From contig JAACJM010000127.1 of NCBI GenBank assembly GCA_013368315.1, positions 1-64,000 of the forward strand: DNA of 64,000 nt. Reading direction: 5' to 3'. The notes under the pieces are model-generated. The model was not told where the DNA came from. It made no database searches and saw only the letters and a list, made by a program, of their open reading frames with translations. Source of the stretch: Tetrapyrgos nigripes. Its lineage: Eukaryota > Basidiomycota > Agaricomycetes > Agaricales > Campanellaceae. A program made the position numbers and the translations under genes. Shown piece after piece: positions 32,716-45,818 of this stretch (position 1 is its first letter; every line of letters begins with the position of its first letter).

Positions 32716-33414
32716 GTTGTCGACGACGCAACTTGAACGACGGCGACGAAGAGGCGATTTTGCATCTTGTTCATGGGTCGCGGTGGACTGGAATTTGGAC
32801 GCTGCCAGGCGCTGTCTTGGGAGGCTTTACAACGCGTCCAATTCGGTTCTTTTTACATACATACTGACTGCCTGTCGTCAACTCCTTGATCCCCGGGTCC
32901 TTGCAGCTGCCAACGAAATATTTTCAAGCCAAGCTTTGTCTCTCCAGTACTCGCTCAAGTATTCGGAGGATTACGCTATCCCGCAGCTGTCCCGCAGAGC
33001 TCCTGGGACGCGACGGTGATGCCACGCAGTGACATCAAACTGGCACTGGCAACCAACAGCAACCAACATACATAGCCTCAGAATGACATTGACTTCAAGT
33101 AAAGCTACGGTTGCAAGCTCGTTGCAAGCTTTGAGCGTTGTCGTTCTCTTTTTCCTCTTCTTGATGCCAGAAGTCAGCATTTTCGCTGTCAAGTGGATTT
33201 GCGGGCGTAATAATAGTGAATAACCTCATTCATTGGTGCTTCGCTCAAAATGCTTCGACCATGCATGTCCTATTTATAAGGCCGGCATTATATCATCGCT
33301 ATCAGGTAACAGGTCTAAATCTATACTTATAGCGCTCTCGAGGACACCCATTCAATCCTTCGACATTCCCTCTAAACTTCATCCCTACACTGCCGCTCGC
33401 TCGTTACTATCGAT
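32716..33414. other. intergenic between divergent genes, no supported gene
   Basis: An open frame at 32717-33019 has no recognisable domain and atypical composition. A TATA-like CCTATTTATAAGG lies near 33270, 145 bp ahead of the TVP38-like start, and may be its promoter. Confidence 0.4.
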
Positions 33415-34985
33415 ATGACTCTGGATATTTCAAGCACCGAAGCTGGACTCGAAAGGCAAAAAACTTCAAAGCATGTACGGCAGCAGGATCCTTTCGATCC
33501 TCCTGACGTCCTCACCTCTCCAACGGCCACATACAACCCCAATCTTCGTCGTCGAGACAGCGAACCCTACCCCAACCACAGACGCACCGGTACCACCACT
33601 GACATCGAACTTCGTGACTTAACACCAAACCGAAGATCAATGGCACGGACACCAAGCCCAACTCCTAGTGAAGAGATAGCCTTGACGACGGGGGCCATTG
33701 ACTGGAAAGCTATGAAGTCGTGGCGATTTTGGATTCGGTGGGAATGGCGTTGTGAGTGCCCGTTTGGTCCTGGTTCGAGGTTATGAAATTGACGGACGTC
33801 CCGAATTTTTACATAGGGTACTACCCCCTAGCCGCCATTCTTGGCGGTCTTGCAGCTGTCATTAGTATTAAAAGTGAAGATATTGTCCGCGCTTTAACGC
33901 CTGCAAATGACTGGCTACATGAGTCAGTACTACGAAGGATGTTTATCCTAATCTCGAGTCTTTGCTGAACTATGCCTTTCTACCGCTCAGTACCCCAGCC
34001 GCATGGCTCATCCCAATAGCCATCCTCATGGTTCTTTGCTACCCACCTGTAAGTAGCCCCGAAAAAATCAGCAACTTGTTGTATTAACTTGGGGTACATC
34101 TAGCTTTTCGGGCAAGAGATCGTCGCAATGCTCTGCGGCGTAGTCTGGGGCCTCTGGATTGGTTTTGGTACGTCTTTCATCAACGTTGTAAGTTCCTTTG
34201 TCTTTCAACGTTGTAAGTGCACAGGTATAGTCGCAGCAGGGACGTTGTTTGGCGAGATTCTCGCTTTCTAGTGAGTTTTCTCCCCCCTTCCTTTCTTTCG
34301 ATGAAACGTTTCCCACTGATACATACACCGATCTGTATCACTGCGCCCCGGAAAACACAGCTCTTTCCAAAGCTGCTGCACAGCAAGGGCGAAAAAAGCA
34401 GAGAACTCGACATTGTCCTATGCTTGTTTTGCACAACTTGTCCGAGAAGGAGGGTTCAAAGTGGCTCTCATGGTACGCTTGAGTGTCATACCTCCTCACT
34501 GCAAGTATATCCCCCGCCTTCTTGACCGTGTCTTCATATTGATTTTTATATCAAACCCTCACCCCTCACAGTCGCCACAGTAGTATTTGCCCTATGCGGG
34601 ATGAATATCTTCATCTTCATCGCTGCTGCATTCCTCTCCCTTCCCAAGCAAATGATCCTCGTGTATCTGGGAGTTGCGTTGGCTGAATCTGGGAATGGCC
34701 AGTCGACTCCGACGTCTAAAGCTATCTCCGCAGTTGCTATCATAGTCGGTCTGATTATCTCAGTCCTTACGATGGCGTATATTGTCCGGAGGATGGATAA
34801 GATTAAACCGAGACTTATTTATGAGAAGAGACAAGCTCGGTATGTTTTCCGTTCTTTTTTCTTATTTTGAGGCTAATCCCAACCTTTCTTCGCTTTCATG
34901 AACACATAGAAAAGGGAAGGTAGTTGATGACCGAGCCAGTGTTCTAAACAATGCTGCAAGTGAAATCAATCTCACTATTACATAG
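33415..34985 (+). CDS. TVP38/VTT-domain membrane protein
   Basis: A multi-exon gene starting MTLDISSTEAGLERQ with a ~110-residue disordered Ser/Pro/Arg-rich cytosolic leader. Membrane text follows: YYPLAAILGGLAAVISIKSE, AAWLIPIAILMVLCYPP, then the VTT hallmark FGQEIVAMLCGVVWGLWIGF and GIVAAGTLFGEILAFY. After a cysteine-poor loop come LVREGGFKVALMVRLSVIPP, VATVVFALCGMNIFIFIAAA, FLSLPKQMILVYLGVALAES and a last helix IVGLIISVLTMAYIVRRMD. The order and the GxxG-rich reentrant loops match yeast Tvp38 and the wider VTT (TMEM41/64) family, which includes lipid scramblases of Golgi and ER. The introns are short and canonical; the exon edges around 34,200-34,560 are approximate. The stop is at 34983-34985. 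Confidence 0.82.
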
Positions 34986-35331
34986 TGTTTTTACCTTGGT
35001 AGTACAGAGTCTTGTGGGTTTTACTGCATGTATACTTATCCTGTGTTGTAGAACCATTTGCCATGCTTGAGTATGCTCGCGACACGTCACGACGCGAGTC
35101 CGTTCAGAATGCACGTGCAAAGCACGTGTACGACGCGTCAAGTTGCTATGTATGGCTGGGTCCTAGACTCCTAGTATGGTCCTCTTTTCGTTCTGTAGTC
35201 GAAGCATGAGCTCTACATAGATCAGACAGACCATGAGAGGTAAGCCTCAACTGTTCGGTACATACACATACTGGTATAAGCAAGTACAATATAGCTTCAT
35301 AAATACGTATACCTTCAAAGTCTATGATCCC
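34986..35331. other. intergenic between convergent genes, no gene seen
   Basis: About 345 bp holding only short frames. CACGTG-containing GCACGTGCAAAGCACGTGTACG near 35110-35131 has two CACGTG E-boxes 9 bp apart, in a position that would be 3' to both neighbouring genes. Confidence 0.4.
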
Positions 35332-36395
35332 TCATGATCTGTGCTCCCTCCAACTCTCATCATTGGCATCTTCAACCAAGAAGCGATACCAATAGACTGC
35401 TATTGGCGCCGTGCACAAGTGCCATAGAGCATGGGCATCAATGATCCGGCCTATTGGCGGAAAATCGAACAATTCCAGCCCTGTAGCAGCAGTGGTGAAC
35501 AAGACCAACACTGCTGCCTTGCTGGTAAAACCCGGACGGTACGTCTTCGGGCGGTTTGGGAATCGTCGTATGAGGGATAATGAGACAGGTAAGGAGTATA
35601 TTAGCCACAACGCGTTATGAGTGAGGCCAATGATAAGGTTGAAGACAACGTTGTAGAAGTAATCGAAGCGTGGAAGAAGGGATAGGTAGGAGACGTGGCC
35701 GACGAAAGCGATAGCGCAAGTGGCCGTCCATAGCCTAAGTAAAGAGCTTGTCTGGGATTGTTGTGTTGTCAAGGAGAGTCGGGGTGAAGTGTAAAGATGG
35801 AACAAGCGTATAAAGGTGAAGTAGAGCGCCAAAAGTATGGTCAAAGCGGCAGAGAAATAGTCGAGCTTTTCCGTTGTAGGATTATCTATAAGAAGTGGTC
35901 AGTCATGCAGCGTCAAGAACTAGGGAGGCAGAACACACCTCGCGTATGAAAAACAGCCGACCAAACCCAAGTATTCAAGCTTGCAAATGACCACCACAAA
36001 TAATATGGTTTCAAAGGATTCGCGCCTGGAATCTCGCGTCTAATCTTCGCCGAACCCCGCCAATGAGCCCAAAGGTTCAAAAGGGAAAACACGACTGACG
36101 CGGGCTCTTGCATGCCAGCGAAACGCCAAAATGGCCATTTTCCATAGTACTGGACGATTTTTGAACCAATTTCAATCCTTCGGGTGGTTAATTGATGCAT
36201 GCAATTATACTTGCAGTTATCGACACAAGTCCATCGTGCAAGTCGCAGCGCGAGTGGTAAAGGTTGGGGTTGAAAGCATTCTGTCGCTGTGCAGTAGGAT
36301 ACACATCCTTTAAATTCTTCAGAGCGATCCCCAGCAGATGAGAGGGCTAGCAGAACACAAGAAGACAGTGAAAGGAAGAGAGGCAAGCTCCTCAT
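35332..36395 (-). CDS. PER1: PER1/PGAP3-like GPI-anchor remodelling phospholipase
   Basis: Two exons (36395-35939 and 35885-35332) around a 53-bp intron give 336 residues in phase. There is a signal peptide (MRSLPLFLSLSSCVLLALSS) and a lumenal cysteine-rich segment (FKGCVSYCTATEC, WTCVDNCKYNCM). The Per1 core WPFWRFAGMQEPASVVFSLL is followed by SFASLNTWVWSAVFHTRD, then LDYFSAALTILLALYFTFIR and further membrane helices. It ends DAHALWHLCTAPIAVYWYRF, with conserved His residues typical of the CREST hydrolase superfamily. Per1/PGAP3 removes the sn-2 acyl chain from GPI-anchored proteins during lipid remodelling, in ER (yeast) or Golgi (animals). The frame is intact. Divergent from the histone deacetylase 250 bp away. 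Confidence 0.93.
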
Positions 36396-36645
36396 CGAGG
36401 GTAACGATGACGAAGGACCGTGTCAAAGTCATGGACACTCACGCACATTGAAAATTTCAGACTCCGACGGACGCGCTCAGATCAGCCAGGTTCGAGGGTT
36501 TTCTACAAGTCCTCTTCTTGCCTGATCCCGTCTCTTGTTAGGTTGCACTTACTATTCTCACTTTATTAGTTTAAAATTCTTAGGGAAACCGTCTTCGTTC
36601 TCTTACGCGTTCATTATCCACGAGTTATCCTTTACTGGTGCAGTC

Positions 36646-38571
36646 ATGTTCCGAACTAGCACTGGTCCTCCTACGTTCTCTGCTTCTCCGTATTTTTCTG
36701 ATAGAGGTCCTTATGGTGCCGCAGAGCCCATTACAGAGCGGATAAACGTAAGTGAATACAATCTTAAATAGATTTGTTTTCTTTCGACTCACAAAATTCT
36801 AGCCTCACTCTCGCCCCATCGTATCTTACTATTTCCCCAAAGGCGTTGGCTCACATCATTACGGAGTAAGTGCATTTCATGTCCAATATCATTCCGGTCG
36901 TAAATATCTACCGAATTCCAGGAAAGACATCCCATGAAGCCAGCCAGATTAACGGTGACAAATGCTTTAGTTATGGGCTACGGCCTCCATAAGCAGATAC
37001 ATCACATTTACGACGTTCGCGCAGCGACACGAGGAGAGCTGGAAATGTACCATGACCGGGATTACATCGACTTCTTATCGAAGTAAGTTTCCGTAAGTAT
37101 CAGTACCCGACTTTTCCTGAACATTTCTTTCCAGAGTAACCCCATCTGCTCAAGCCGATATGAAGCATATGATAGATGTCTTCAACTGTGGTGATGACTG
37201 CCCTATTTTCTCGGACATGTATGAGTTTTGTCGCATGTATGCCGGTGCTTCCCTTGCAGGGGCACGGAAGCTTTGCGCGGGAACGACTGATATTGCGATT
37301 AATTGGTCTGGCGGTCTTCACCACGCGAAACGTGGCGAAGCTAGTGGTTTTTGCTACGTGAACGACATCGTTCTTGCTATCCTTGAACTTCTTAGGTAGA
37401 ATGAACCTCTATTTTTCCTTTCTGCTTATTGATAACGTTTCACAGATATCATCCGAGGGTGTTATATATCGACATTGACATACACCACGGCGATGGTGTC
37501 GAACTCGCGTTTTACCAAACTAACCGAGTCATGACGGTTTCCTTCCACAAGTACACTGGTGACTTCTTCCCGGGTACCGGTAAACTCGATGACAATGGCT
37601 CTGGTCCAGGAAAACATTTCGCTCTCAACGTTCCTCTACTCGACGGTATAGACGACGACATGTACTTGACAATCTTCAAAACTGTCATTGACGACGTCGT
37701 TACATCCTTCAGACCAAGTTCAATCGTTCTACAGTGCGGTGCTGATTCGCTCGGCTCCGATCGCCTTGGTGCTTTCAACCTCTCAATCGCTGCTCACGGT
37801 GAATGCGTCAACTTCGTCCGAAAGTACAATGTCCCGCTTCTAGTCGTCGGTGGCGGAGGCTATACCCTACGAAATGTTGCTTTATGTTGGACGTACGAAA
37901 CTTCTGTCCTTGTCGGCGCTTCCATACCAAACGAACTCCCTGTGACCGTATACGACTCATTCTTCAGCGAAACGCAGTGGAAACTCCATCCTCCTCTTAA
38001 CACTAAACACGAGAACCAAAATTCGCCCGCATCAATTCAACGCATCACGATGAGCATCCGGAATAAACTACGCTACTTACAAGGTGCACCCAGTGTCGCT
38101 ATGCAAGAAATTCCACCCGATATCCAAGGGTTCCTCAATGACGAGGAGAGAAATCCCGAGGAAAAGCACGAGGAGTTGGGGACTGCCGCTGCCGGGGAGT
38201 ACAAAGCGGATGAACCCGTTTCGAGAAACGAGTTCTTTGAGGGAGATAATGATCAAGATTACGATCCTGTGCCGACTCCGACCCGTGCTCGTGGCACACC
38301 TGGAGGACGGAAACCGAGGGGAAGAGGACGTGGCCGTGGAAGGGGAAGGGGAAGAGTTGTCTCCGCGGCTATCATTGATGATGACTCTGACGAGGAGAGC
38401 GTTGCGCCGCCTAAAAAGCCAGGTAGGGGCAGAGGCAGAGGTCGAGGGCCTGGACGTCCGGCGAGGAGAGGTGCTAAAGTCAAAGAATCTTCAAAAGAAA
38501 AGGAGACGGAGGAAAGTAATGTTGAGGAATCTGATTCCCAAGCCAACGATTCCATGGTGGTGGATAGCTGA
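36646..38571 (+). CDS. HOS2: class I histone deacetylase, HOS2/HDAC3-like, with Gly-Arg-rich tail
   Basis: Exons 36646-36747, 36803-36865, 36922-37082, 37135-37395 and 37446-38571 total 1,713 nt (570 residues), all in phase. Active-site landmarks are [19 protein letters not shown] (tandem His), [17 protein letters not shown] (zinc ligands Asp and His), [13 protein letters not shown] (third zinc ligand) and [12 protein letters not shown] (catalytic Tyr). [32 protein letters not shown] and [14 protein letters not shown] favour the HOS2/HDAC3 branch over RPD3. About 130 residues after the catalytic domain form an acidic, Pro-rich stretch with two blocks of (GR)n (about 38320-38357 and 38425-38470), and an acidic end (DDDSDEES). 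In yeast, Hos2 works in the Set3 complex. The GR-rich tail may bind nucleic acid, which is inference. Confidence 0.93.
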
Positions 38572-40073
38572 AGCCTGAAGGTGACATGAGGCTGTATCAT
38601 GTATTAGTGGATACGAATAGATTTTGGGACGCTGTAGCAGCATTTGTACTTGGATGGTCTAGCGATGCTTCACGATTCACTTTTTTGCCTCGCCTTGATG
38701 GCCTCCAAGTCGGATCATGGGCAATGAATTGACACCAAGACTCTGGAAGCGCTGAGCCCTGACGGGTGAGTAGCTCACCTTCTATGTAAGACATCTACAA
38801 AAATATGCATCTCCCTTCTTACTACGTTTAATCTGCAGGGACCAAGTTTACTTAACGACAGCTCAGCTAGACATCTCAAGGATCTGCAATTCGGGATGGA
38901 GCCCGTCCGTGTCAACTTTTGAATGAGCTGGTAGACCTACGGTCTTTGCAGTATCATAAATATAATTCCCCCCCTCGGCTCGCTCACAAGCGGAAAATTG
39001 AACTTGATGGTATACAGACATTGAGCCAGCATTGATCCTGAAAATGAATTCTCGCGGATGAATACAGTGGCCCCGACTCGGAATCGTTTGCCTGGTATCA
39101 AGTTACTGTGGCGCCAGCGTTCTGTATCATGATGATCTTCAGGTCGTTAGACGGAGCTTTGTCTGGCTTTGAAGGGACACTGATCCATGAATATCTGCAC
39201 TGCCAATTAACTGTCCTCATTGTGGACATACATAGTAAACTAGCCTTCTACCTTGTGGCACGGAGGTGATGCGAGTCGCGAGCAGATTGTGGCGTTACCT
39301 TCAACCTTTCCTGGTACACTTCAGGAATTTTGTACAAGAATTCTGTAGAGATACTTCATTATACGCACATATACCACTCGTTCTGGATGGTTCTCCGAAT
39401 ATCCAAAAAATTTCAGCTACATGTTAAGATCCAAATTTATTCTGCCAGCCACGGTCCACTTGTTCCAGTTAACCGCATTGGTATTGTAGGAAACATGCTA
39501 TGTATCTTCTCTGTTGCTCTGCTAGTGAATCTCGGAGTTCGACGGAGATTAATTGAGTGGATTTTTTTCGCGGCGAGGCGTCTTGTGTCAGTGCCTCAGC
39601 ACGGGGTGCCCGATTCAATGCCTTTGAATACTACTCCACGACAGCTAGAGACTTTGCTTGGTTGACGCCGGCTCCAGCAATAATTGCAGATCTCACTCTC
39701 GGTGAGAAAGCCGACTCAGGAAAAGAAATTTCTCCGATGCCACCTGAGGTTAGGCCAACATTAGTCCTTTAAAGGCGCCACTCAACATGCCATTACTTGT
39801 GTCTACAAATACACTATACATTCGACACTTTATATGTTGCAGATTATTTTAGGCAGACAAGGACGTGAAACGGTAAGGTAGCAATAATGTAGGATGCACA
39901 AGATCTATCGTACTAATGCAGGAATGAGAAATCTTGGAAAATTGCATGATCAAACAGAGAAAGCATATGCGAGTAAAAGGACCAGTAATACATAACTAGA
40001 ATCCATGGTAATATTCTTCATGATACGAGGCTGAGCTTACCGCCGAGTCTGTAGATTCATATCTAAGTCGGAG
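38572..40073. other. intergenic, 1.5 kb, no supported gene
   Basis: Frames at 38597-38794 (minus), 39330-39665 and 39557-39772 (plus) are open for 60-110 codons but show no domain and do not join through convincing introns. A TATA-like CATAAATATAATTCC near 38954 could be an orphan promoter. Possibly an old gene remnant. Confidence 0.35.
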
Positions 40074-42354
40074 TCACATTCGAGTACTATCCTGGTATGT
40101 TTCTTGGATCTTTGCAAGTTGGTAACCTAAGATGTCATCAGGATTAAAACCAAATCATTCAACGGCTCAAGAACTCACCCATCAAAGGCGATTCTATCGA
40201 AAAGACCGCCATCGTCGCGAAAACTTTTTCCAGCATCTCCACCAATTCATTCTCCTCCCTCGAAGACCCAGAAGCAGGGGAAGCCCAGCCAGCACCCACA
40301 GCCTTGACACGAGAGATCTCGTCGATAAGGACTTTACACACTCCCGTCCACAAACATCCTAACAATGGATTCACTTGTTCAATACTCCCCATGTCCACTT
40401 GTCTCAACAGCTCTACACAACCTTCGGCAGCTTTAAGCGATTTACTCCTGGAACGATGATCATCATTGACGAATGGAGAGTGAAGGTTTATAGTGGCAGA
40501 GTATGCTAGGGTGTGGGTGAGGAGGACAGTGCCAAAGAACGGTGAAGACGTGGGGGTTCGGGACATTGGGAGTACAGTAAAGAGTGTCGAACGGAAGTTG
40601 TCAATGAGAGGATCAAGGGAGGTGAATGTTTGGATAAGATGGGACCTCTCTTCCGGTTCCACGTCTGTCAGCATACGGTCAAAAATTTGGTTCAATAGCT
40701 TAGAAGTAAGCACCAAAACTCACTGGCTCGAAACAACGCAGCAACAGTATCGGCTCTGTCGAGTAAGATCGACGCCTTGGCGTACATAGCTTGGGTGGAA
40801 TATTCGCTCTGCAGGGAAGGCTGCTGATTCAAGAAATTCTGTACAGTCGACGAGCCTCGAAGGTCCTGGGGTAATCGCTCCTGGAAAGGAAGAATCGTTT
40901 GGCCGTAAGCCTCCTGCACCTTGACCCAGCTACGCCATTGGACGTTTTGAGAGAGAAAATTGAACTCCACCTGTTCGTACTGATGCATGTCCAAGGGCCA
41001 TGGTGTGTCAATCTTCGATCCATGACTCTCAAACACTACGCTCGATAATGGAGATCCAATCGCCACCGTCCAAGTATTACACAATGCAAATGTTGTCCAA
41101 AATGCGTTAATCCTTTCTCCTTCCTCGATGTGATCCGCTGGAGCAGGTAAGAATGGCGTTGCCACACTCAAAAGATTCAGAGATGACGAGATACCAGCGT
41201 TTCCCGATCTAATACGATGGAAACCAGCTCCGAGTGTGAGAGAGGTGGCTGCTGTGAGATGGTATTTGCCTTCCAAGATACGTCCTGCGCGGAAGAAGTA
41301 AGTGCTAAGAAGAATCTCAGATTGAATTCCATGGAGAATTCGGTGAGGATGAGATGATGAAAGGACATTTGCGACGTGGAGCAGAGCACGAGAAAGGAAG
41401 GCGTTCTCCTGAGCGCCATAATTGTGAGAGTCTGTCTTCGAGGACCCTGCCAACAGGTGCATCCCAAGCAAGTAAACAGTGCTCAGAAGTGCAGGTGCAG
41501 GTCTCGCATAATGCCCTAGCGGTAAAGGAAGTAATGCAGAGTCCCTGAAACGAGCAATATTGAGGAAAAACCCAAATTCCATGGAATGAGGTAAAAAAGA
41601 CTGTAGTCTAGACCACATGTGAGCATCTTCGGAAAATCATTCGACAAATTAACGTACAATAGACGAACAACGTCCGCAGGCGGTTCCTATACAATGTCAG
41701 TACTCTCGGATGCAGACGTTAGGAAGGAACACACTTACTTCCTGAAAGGCAGCCTCCGAATGTGATGAAGAACTCGGTGGAGGTGAAGGAGAGGCCGATG
41801 TCGATGCTACTGCGAGATGAACTTCATGAAAACGATACACCTTATCCACGAAACGCACACTTACTAGGACTGATGGCTTCCGTTGAGGCTACTACGGAAG
41901 CAGGCCATGATGATGAACGTCCTTGAATTTGAACGTAGGGAGAGTGAAGCTTTACAGAGTTTTCGTCTAATGGCTCTTCGAGCTCACGAATCCTGGCTTC
42001 TAGGCGAGAGATGTTCTCCTCTAGCATCTGAGCACGAGTTCTACCTGCGTCTGCGTATTCGCAGGTGTCTCCTGGTCGTGCGCTCTTAACACACTGACCA
42101 CACATCGGCCTCTGACCATCACATTTCTACGTCGCAAAATTAATCGCCCGGCGAGCATGCTGAGCACAAGGTATGCTTACTATTTTACGCTTTCTGCAGG
42201 ACAGGTAGACACTGTCAGTGAAATGCAGACGAAGTCCAATTCAGGAGACATACCTGCAGTTTCCACAGGCGCGGCCTCTCTGAAGCGATGACGCAGCCCT
42301 CGATGAAGCAGAATAAGACCCTGATCCTGAGGCACGGTTCAAGCTGGTAGTCAT
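40074..42354 (-). CDS. Zn2Cys6 fungal transcription factor
   Basis: Start at 42354 (MTTSLNRASGSGSYSASSRA). The binuclear zinc cluster is spread over three small exons: RGRACGNCR | KRKI | KCDGQRPMCGQC, then VKSARPGDTCEYAD, giving the six cysteines. A coiled-coil linker follows (MLEENISRLEARIRELEEPL). The middle-homology region then reads FFITFGGCL | EPPADVVRLLLMWSRLQSFL, ALLSTVYLLGMHLLAGSS, LLHVANVLSSSHPHRILHGI, ILLSTYFFRAGRILEGKYHL and EGERINAFWTTFALCNTWTV, typical of the Fungal_trans domain. The last exon is short: MG crosses a GTGAGT...TCTTAG intron to YQLAKIQETYQDSTRM and TGA at 40074-40076. It is a nuclear DNA-binding regulator; targets unknown. No lesion was seen. Confidence 0.88.
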
Positions 42355-45300
42355 TCTATTGGAGAACAGTAGTGGTACCAGTATAGGTATAGGAAGTTGA
42401 GAAATTGGTGCCTAGTACAGAGACACGAGAGGTAAAAACTTGAGACAGGCATCTTGACAGGAGGTATATATGCGTTTAAAGTGACTCAATGCAAGACCGA
42501 AAAGGTCTACAGGAGATCCAAGGATGGTATTAGTGATACGAGATTTCAAACATTGAAACTCGATTTAGCATCACGTGATGAATCATTCTCCATAAGGCTG
42601 ACTAAAGGCTGACTGATCATCAGTACAAAAACTACCGTAGACTACCGTCCTCGGTCCACTACGACCATTGATCGCTTCAGAGTTATTCCTACTTGAAGGA
42701 TTGACGCAGGGTATTTGATTGGATACCGTAGTTTTAGGCGCAAGCTTCCCTGGCCACACTGTCAATGATTTTTTGCCAATTTTCTCGATCCTTCCTTCCT
42801 CAAGAGTCAAAATATCAAGGTCATCATCGGCTAGGCGGTAAAAACGACAATCCAGCAAGACTTTAGCGCTCATTTGCTGCAAATTGGTGTCCAACACCGG
42901 CTGTAGGCTCACCGTTTACAGCTTAGACTTCCGAGTCTGTGAACGTCGGGGGTTTGACACAGCCCTCCTCCTCCCAAAATAGATACAGACCTCCGTAGTC
43001 TGCGGTTCGCTTCCATGATGACTCGAATCCTTCAACCTTCACGAAAGTTTTGTCATGGTATCTTTTACAATAGAATGAATCGCACACAACGCTCGCGAAT
43101 CTAGATCTCTCTATGAGCTCAATCTATCAAGGGCGCATTCAAGACCGCAAATTTCGGGACTGACTGGAAAATTCTGGCAAACTCATCATAGGATCAAAAC
43201 CTGCTCCGAGACATTCAAGAAGTTTCTATAAGATGGATTGATGTATATAATAGAGTCAGAATACCCCTCGCTCCCGATACTGTAGACTCACTGCTTTCTT
43301 CTTTCAACGCAGTCGACGCGTAAGCGTCAGGAAGATTTCAGGTTTACCCGTATGTGCCGTTTGCACTTACGTCGCTGTCAATGACCATCGGCGAGTTATT
43401 GTCGCAATGCGGTCATAAGCACAGTCACCTACGCAGCACGCTGCCGAACTGTGTAAGTATACATACTGGAGTGCCCTTGCAATCGGTAGATTGACCTACC
43501 CAGAAGCTTATCGTTGAGCCACCAACAAGCTCAAATCGGTGCCATATACATAATCAGTAGTACTCAGGTCGGCCGTTTGTATCGGTCGATCCGTACCCAC
43601 GGAATGAAGATGAGATATACAACCATCTAGACAAGTATGTCTTGCGCTCTTAGAGCTGAAATCATTTGAATAGGAACACTTGGGGTACGGAGTTAGGCGC
43701 CAGGCCCCGACCTCCTCAACATGTGTAGACATGTGTACTGTGGCAAAGGTTAGATCAATATCGTATTTTGTCAATACACCGGTACTCGGAATGGAAAAAT
43801 AGATACCTCTTTAGCTTCAACTAAACGTCACTATGTACTAGTATTTCTTGAACTCGAGATACCAGGGACTGCCAGAGGGGAAGAAGTACTTTGAATGCAC
43901 CGAACTCCCGATGGTCAATGCAATCAATGCATGTACAAAGAAGTGAATGACCCCGCTTGAGTTGATATTGACCCCGTTGCGCCACGAATCCCATACCTGC
44001 AGGCCTGGGAGCAGGCATGGTTACCGACGCTTGCGTTCGGGTTACAGGTTTGACGCTCATTGTCAGTCAAACTCAAAGTTGGCGAGTCTGCTGTCCGCTG
44101 CGTATGCAGACGTTGATATAGTCAAACATCCTCGTTACCAAGTCGCTACCTAGCTGCTCCGACCATGGACTTGTATCCGACCGTGGAGACATATTAGGAG
44201 CACTCTGGGACAATCGATGTCATGACAAGGTTTTTGATTGCAAGATACTGTCATATAGGTCGGTACTTTGGCCTCCGGAAGGCCTGTGCCATAGGACGCG
44301 CGTCGCACACCACGACCGCGTATTTAAAAAAAAAGCTGGGAGTTAGTCTGGCATTATTAGCCTGAGGGCAAAAACGAAATCTACTAGGCTGATCGCTAGT
44401 CAAGGTCTGGACAGGTATTTTTCATTCCCAAAAGCGTCCCAAAGTAGTACTGTGACGACGGGAAAGTATATCAATAGCAGTATGTGCTAATAGGAATACC
44501 GACACCCACACTGACCTCAACCTCCATACTGGCTAGTCGAGGGTGACGTTACCGAGGTAATCCGAGAAAAATGTTTTTTTTTTCGACGCATTTGGCAATG
44601 ATCTACAGGAACGCTCGGAACGCTCAACCCCGAATGCTGCGTAATATAGTTGTTGATTTTTGATGTGCTACATAGCAGCAGAGATGAATATCTGAATACA
44701 GACATTTATGGACGAAATTTTACCGAACAAGGTCAAGCCCAAGATGTGCCCTAGTCACTGACCGACGGGAAAGAACGCGTCCTTTGCGGGTTTGTACTCT
44801 TGCGAGAGGCACAGCAAACGGAGCATCGTAGATCCTGCTTGGTAAACAAGGAAGGAGATGCCATCCTAAAAACCGAATCTGACGTCAGTCACCATCAACA
44901 GCATTACCAAGAACTTGCAGTCAGAGTAAGCAGACTAATTCAAGCCCTCGAGTGCTATGCACGTCAAATTTGCGACATTCCGGTCTAGACTAGGTCCTGA
45001 ATGACTCAAGCAGCGACGGCAAAGGAGCGACGGACTGGAGACTAATCTGAATCATATGCAACATGCAGACAGGTGTGTGCAGCGCTACCCGTGAATCATG
45101 ATGTCGACCCCAGATACCGGTATTGACAAGGACGCTTTGGGATGGATGACAGCGAAGGACGATGACCGAACGCAAATCCCAAGCAATTCTGCCAAAAAGC
45201 TCGCTGGATACACCAAGACTATGCGACACAGGCGCAAAGCCAGCATCTTCGATTTCAGGACTGGTTTGCGAGGCGTGGCACCAACTGATGGCCAGCAGGA

Positions 45301-45818
45301 TCTGCGTAGGGTGTCAATATGAAATCCAACAACAGAGCTGGGTCAATCGTACGCACCTCTTCCACACTCCTTCTCTTTCTTGCTGGACCCAAATCTTCAG
45401 CTCAAATTCCACGGTCCTTTGATTCCATCAGACGTGACTTAGGGACATCCGGCCGAGCCCACTGCGACGGCAAGTTCTTCCATTCCATCCAACTAATCCC
45501 TTCAGTGCTGGCACCTAGATAAGCCAGATGCCGCCAAATTTTCGTTTGGGGTCTTTGTAGATCCAGTTACCCAGAATTTGCGGTGTTTGCAGGAATTCGA
45601 CGAGGTATTGTAACGTGGAGGATGTTTAAGGACAAGGGCGTGCAAGCCGCATCGACGCCGACAATATCTCGACTCATTTTAACCAATTTTGACTCTGACG
45701 ATGTCTACACTTGTCTAGGGTGGCAATTCAATGTACGTTTATTCGTTATAATACAGTTAAGACGAGTAGGAAGGTCTTTGACTGGTGAAAATATGCCAAT
45801 CTTCTTTACGCATTGTGA
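42355..45818. other. 3.4-kb gene-poor region, no supported gene
   Basis: A few frames of 60-110 codons (42583-42912 minus, 44800-44988 plus, 45098-45522 plus) have no recognisable domain. Stretches such as YQELAVRVSRLIQALECYAR (about 44908-44967) look formerly coding. No terminal repeats, tRNA or array was found. A palindromic AT-poor stretch is absent. Probably decayed repeat or pseudogene material. Confidence 0.35.

Noticed and set aside
32717..33019. 100-codon plus-strand frame between the RING and TVP38-like genes
   Set aside because: No domain, and it begins within the CRE-like promoter region of the RING gene.
38597..38794. 65-codon minus-strand frame after the deacetylase
   Set aside because: Composition is plausible but there is no domain, no second exon and no clear promoter.
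39330..39772. Overlapping plus-strand frames of 111 and 71 codons
   Set aside because: They cannot be joined by a credible intron and resemble no known family, so no gene was called.
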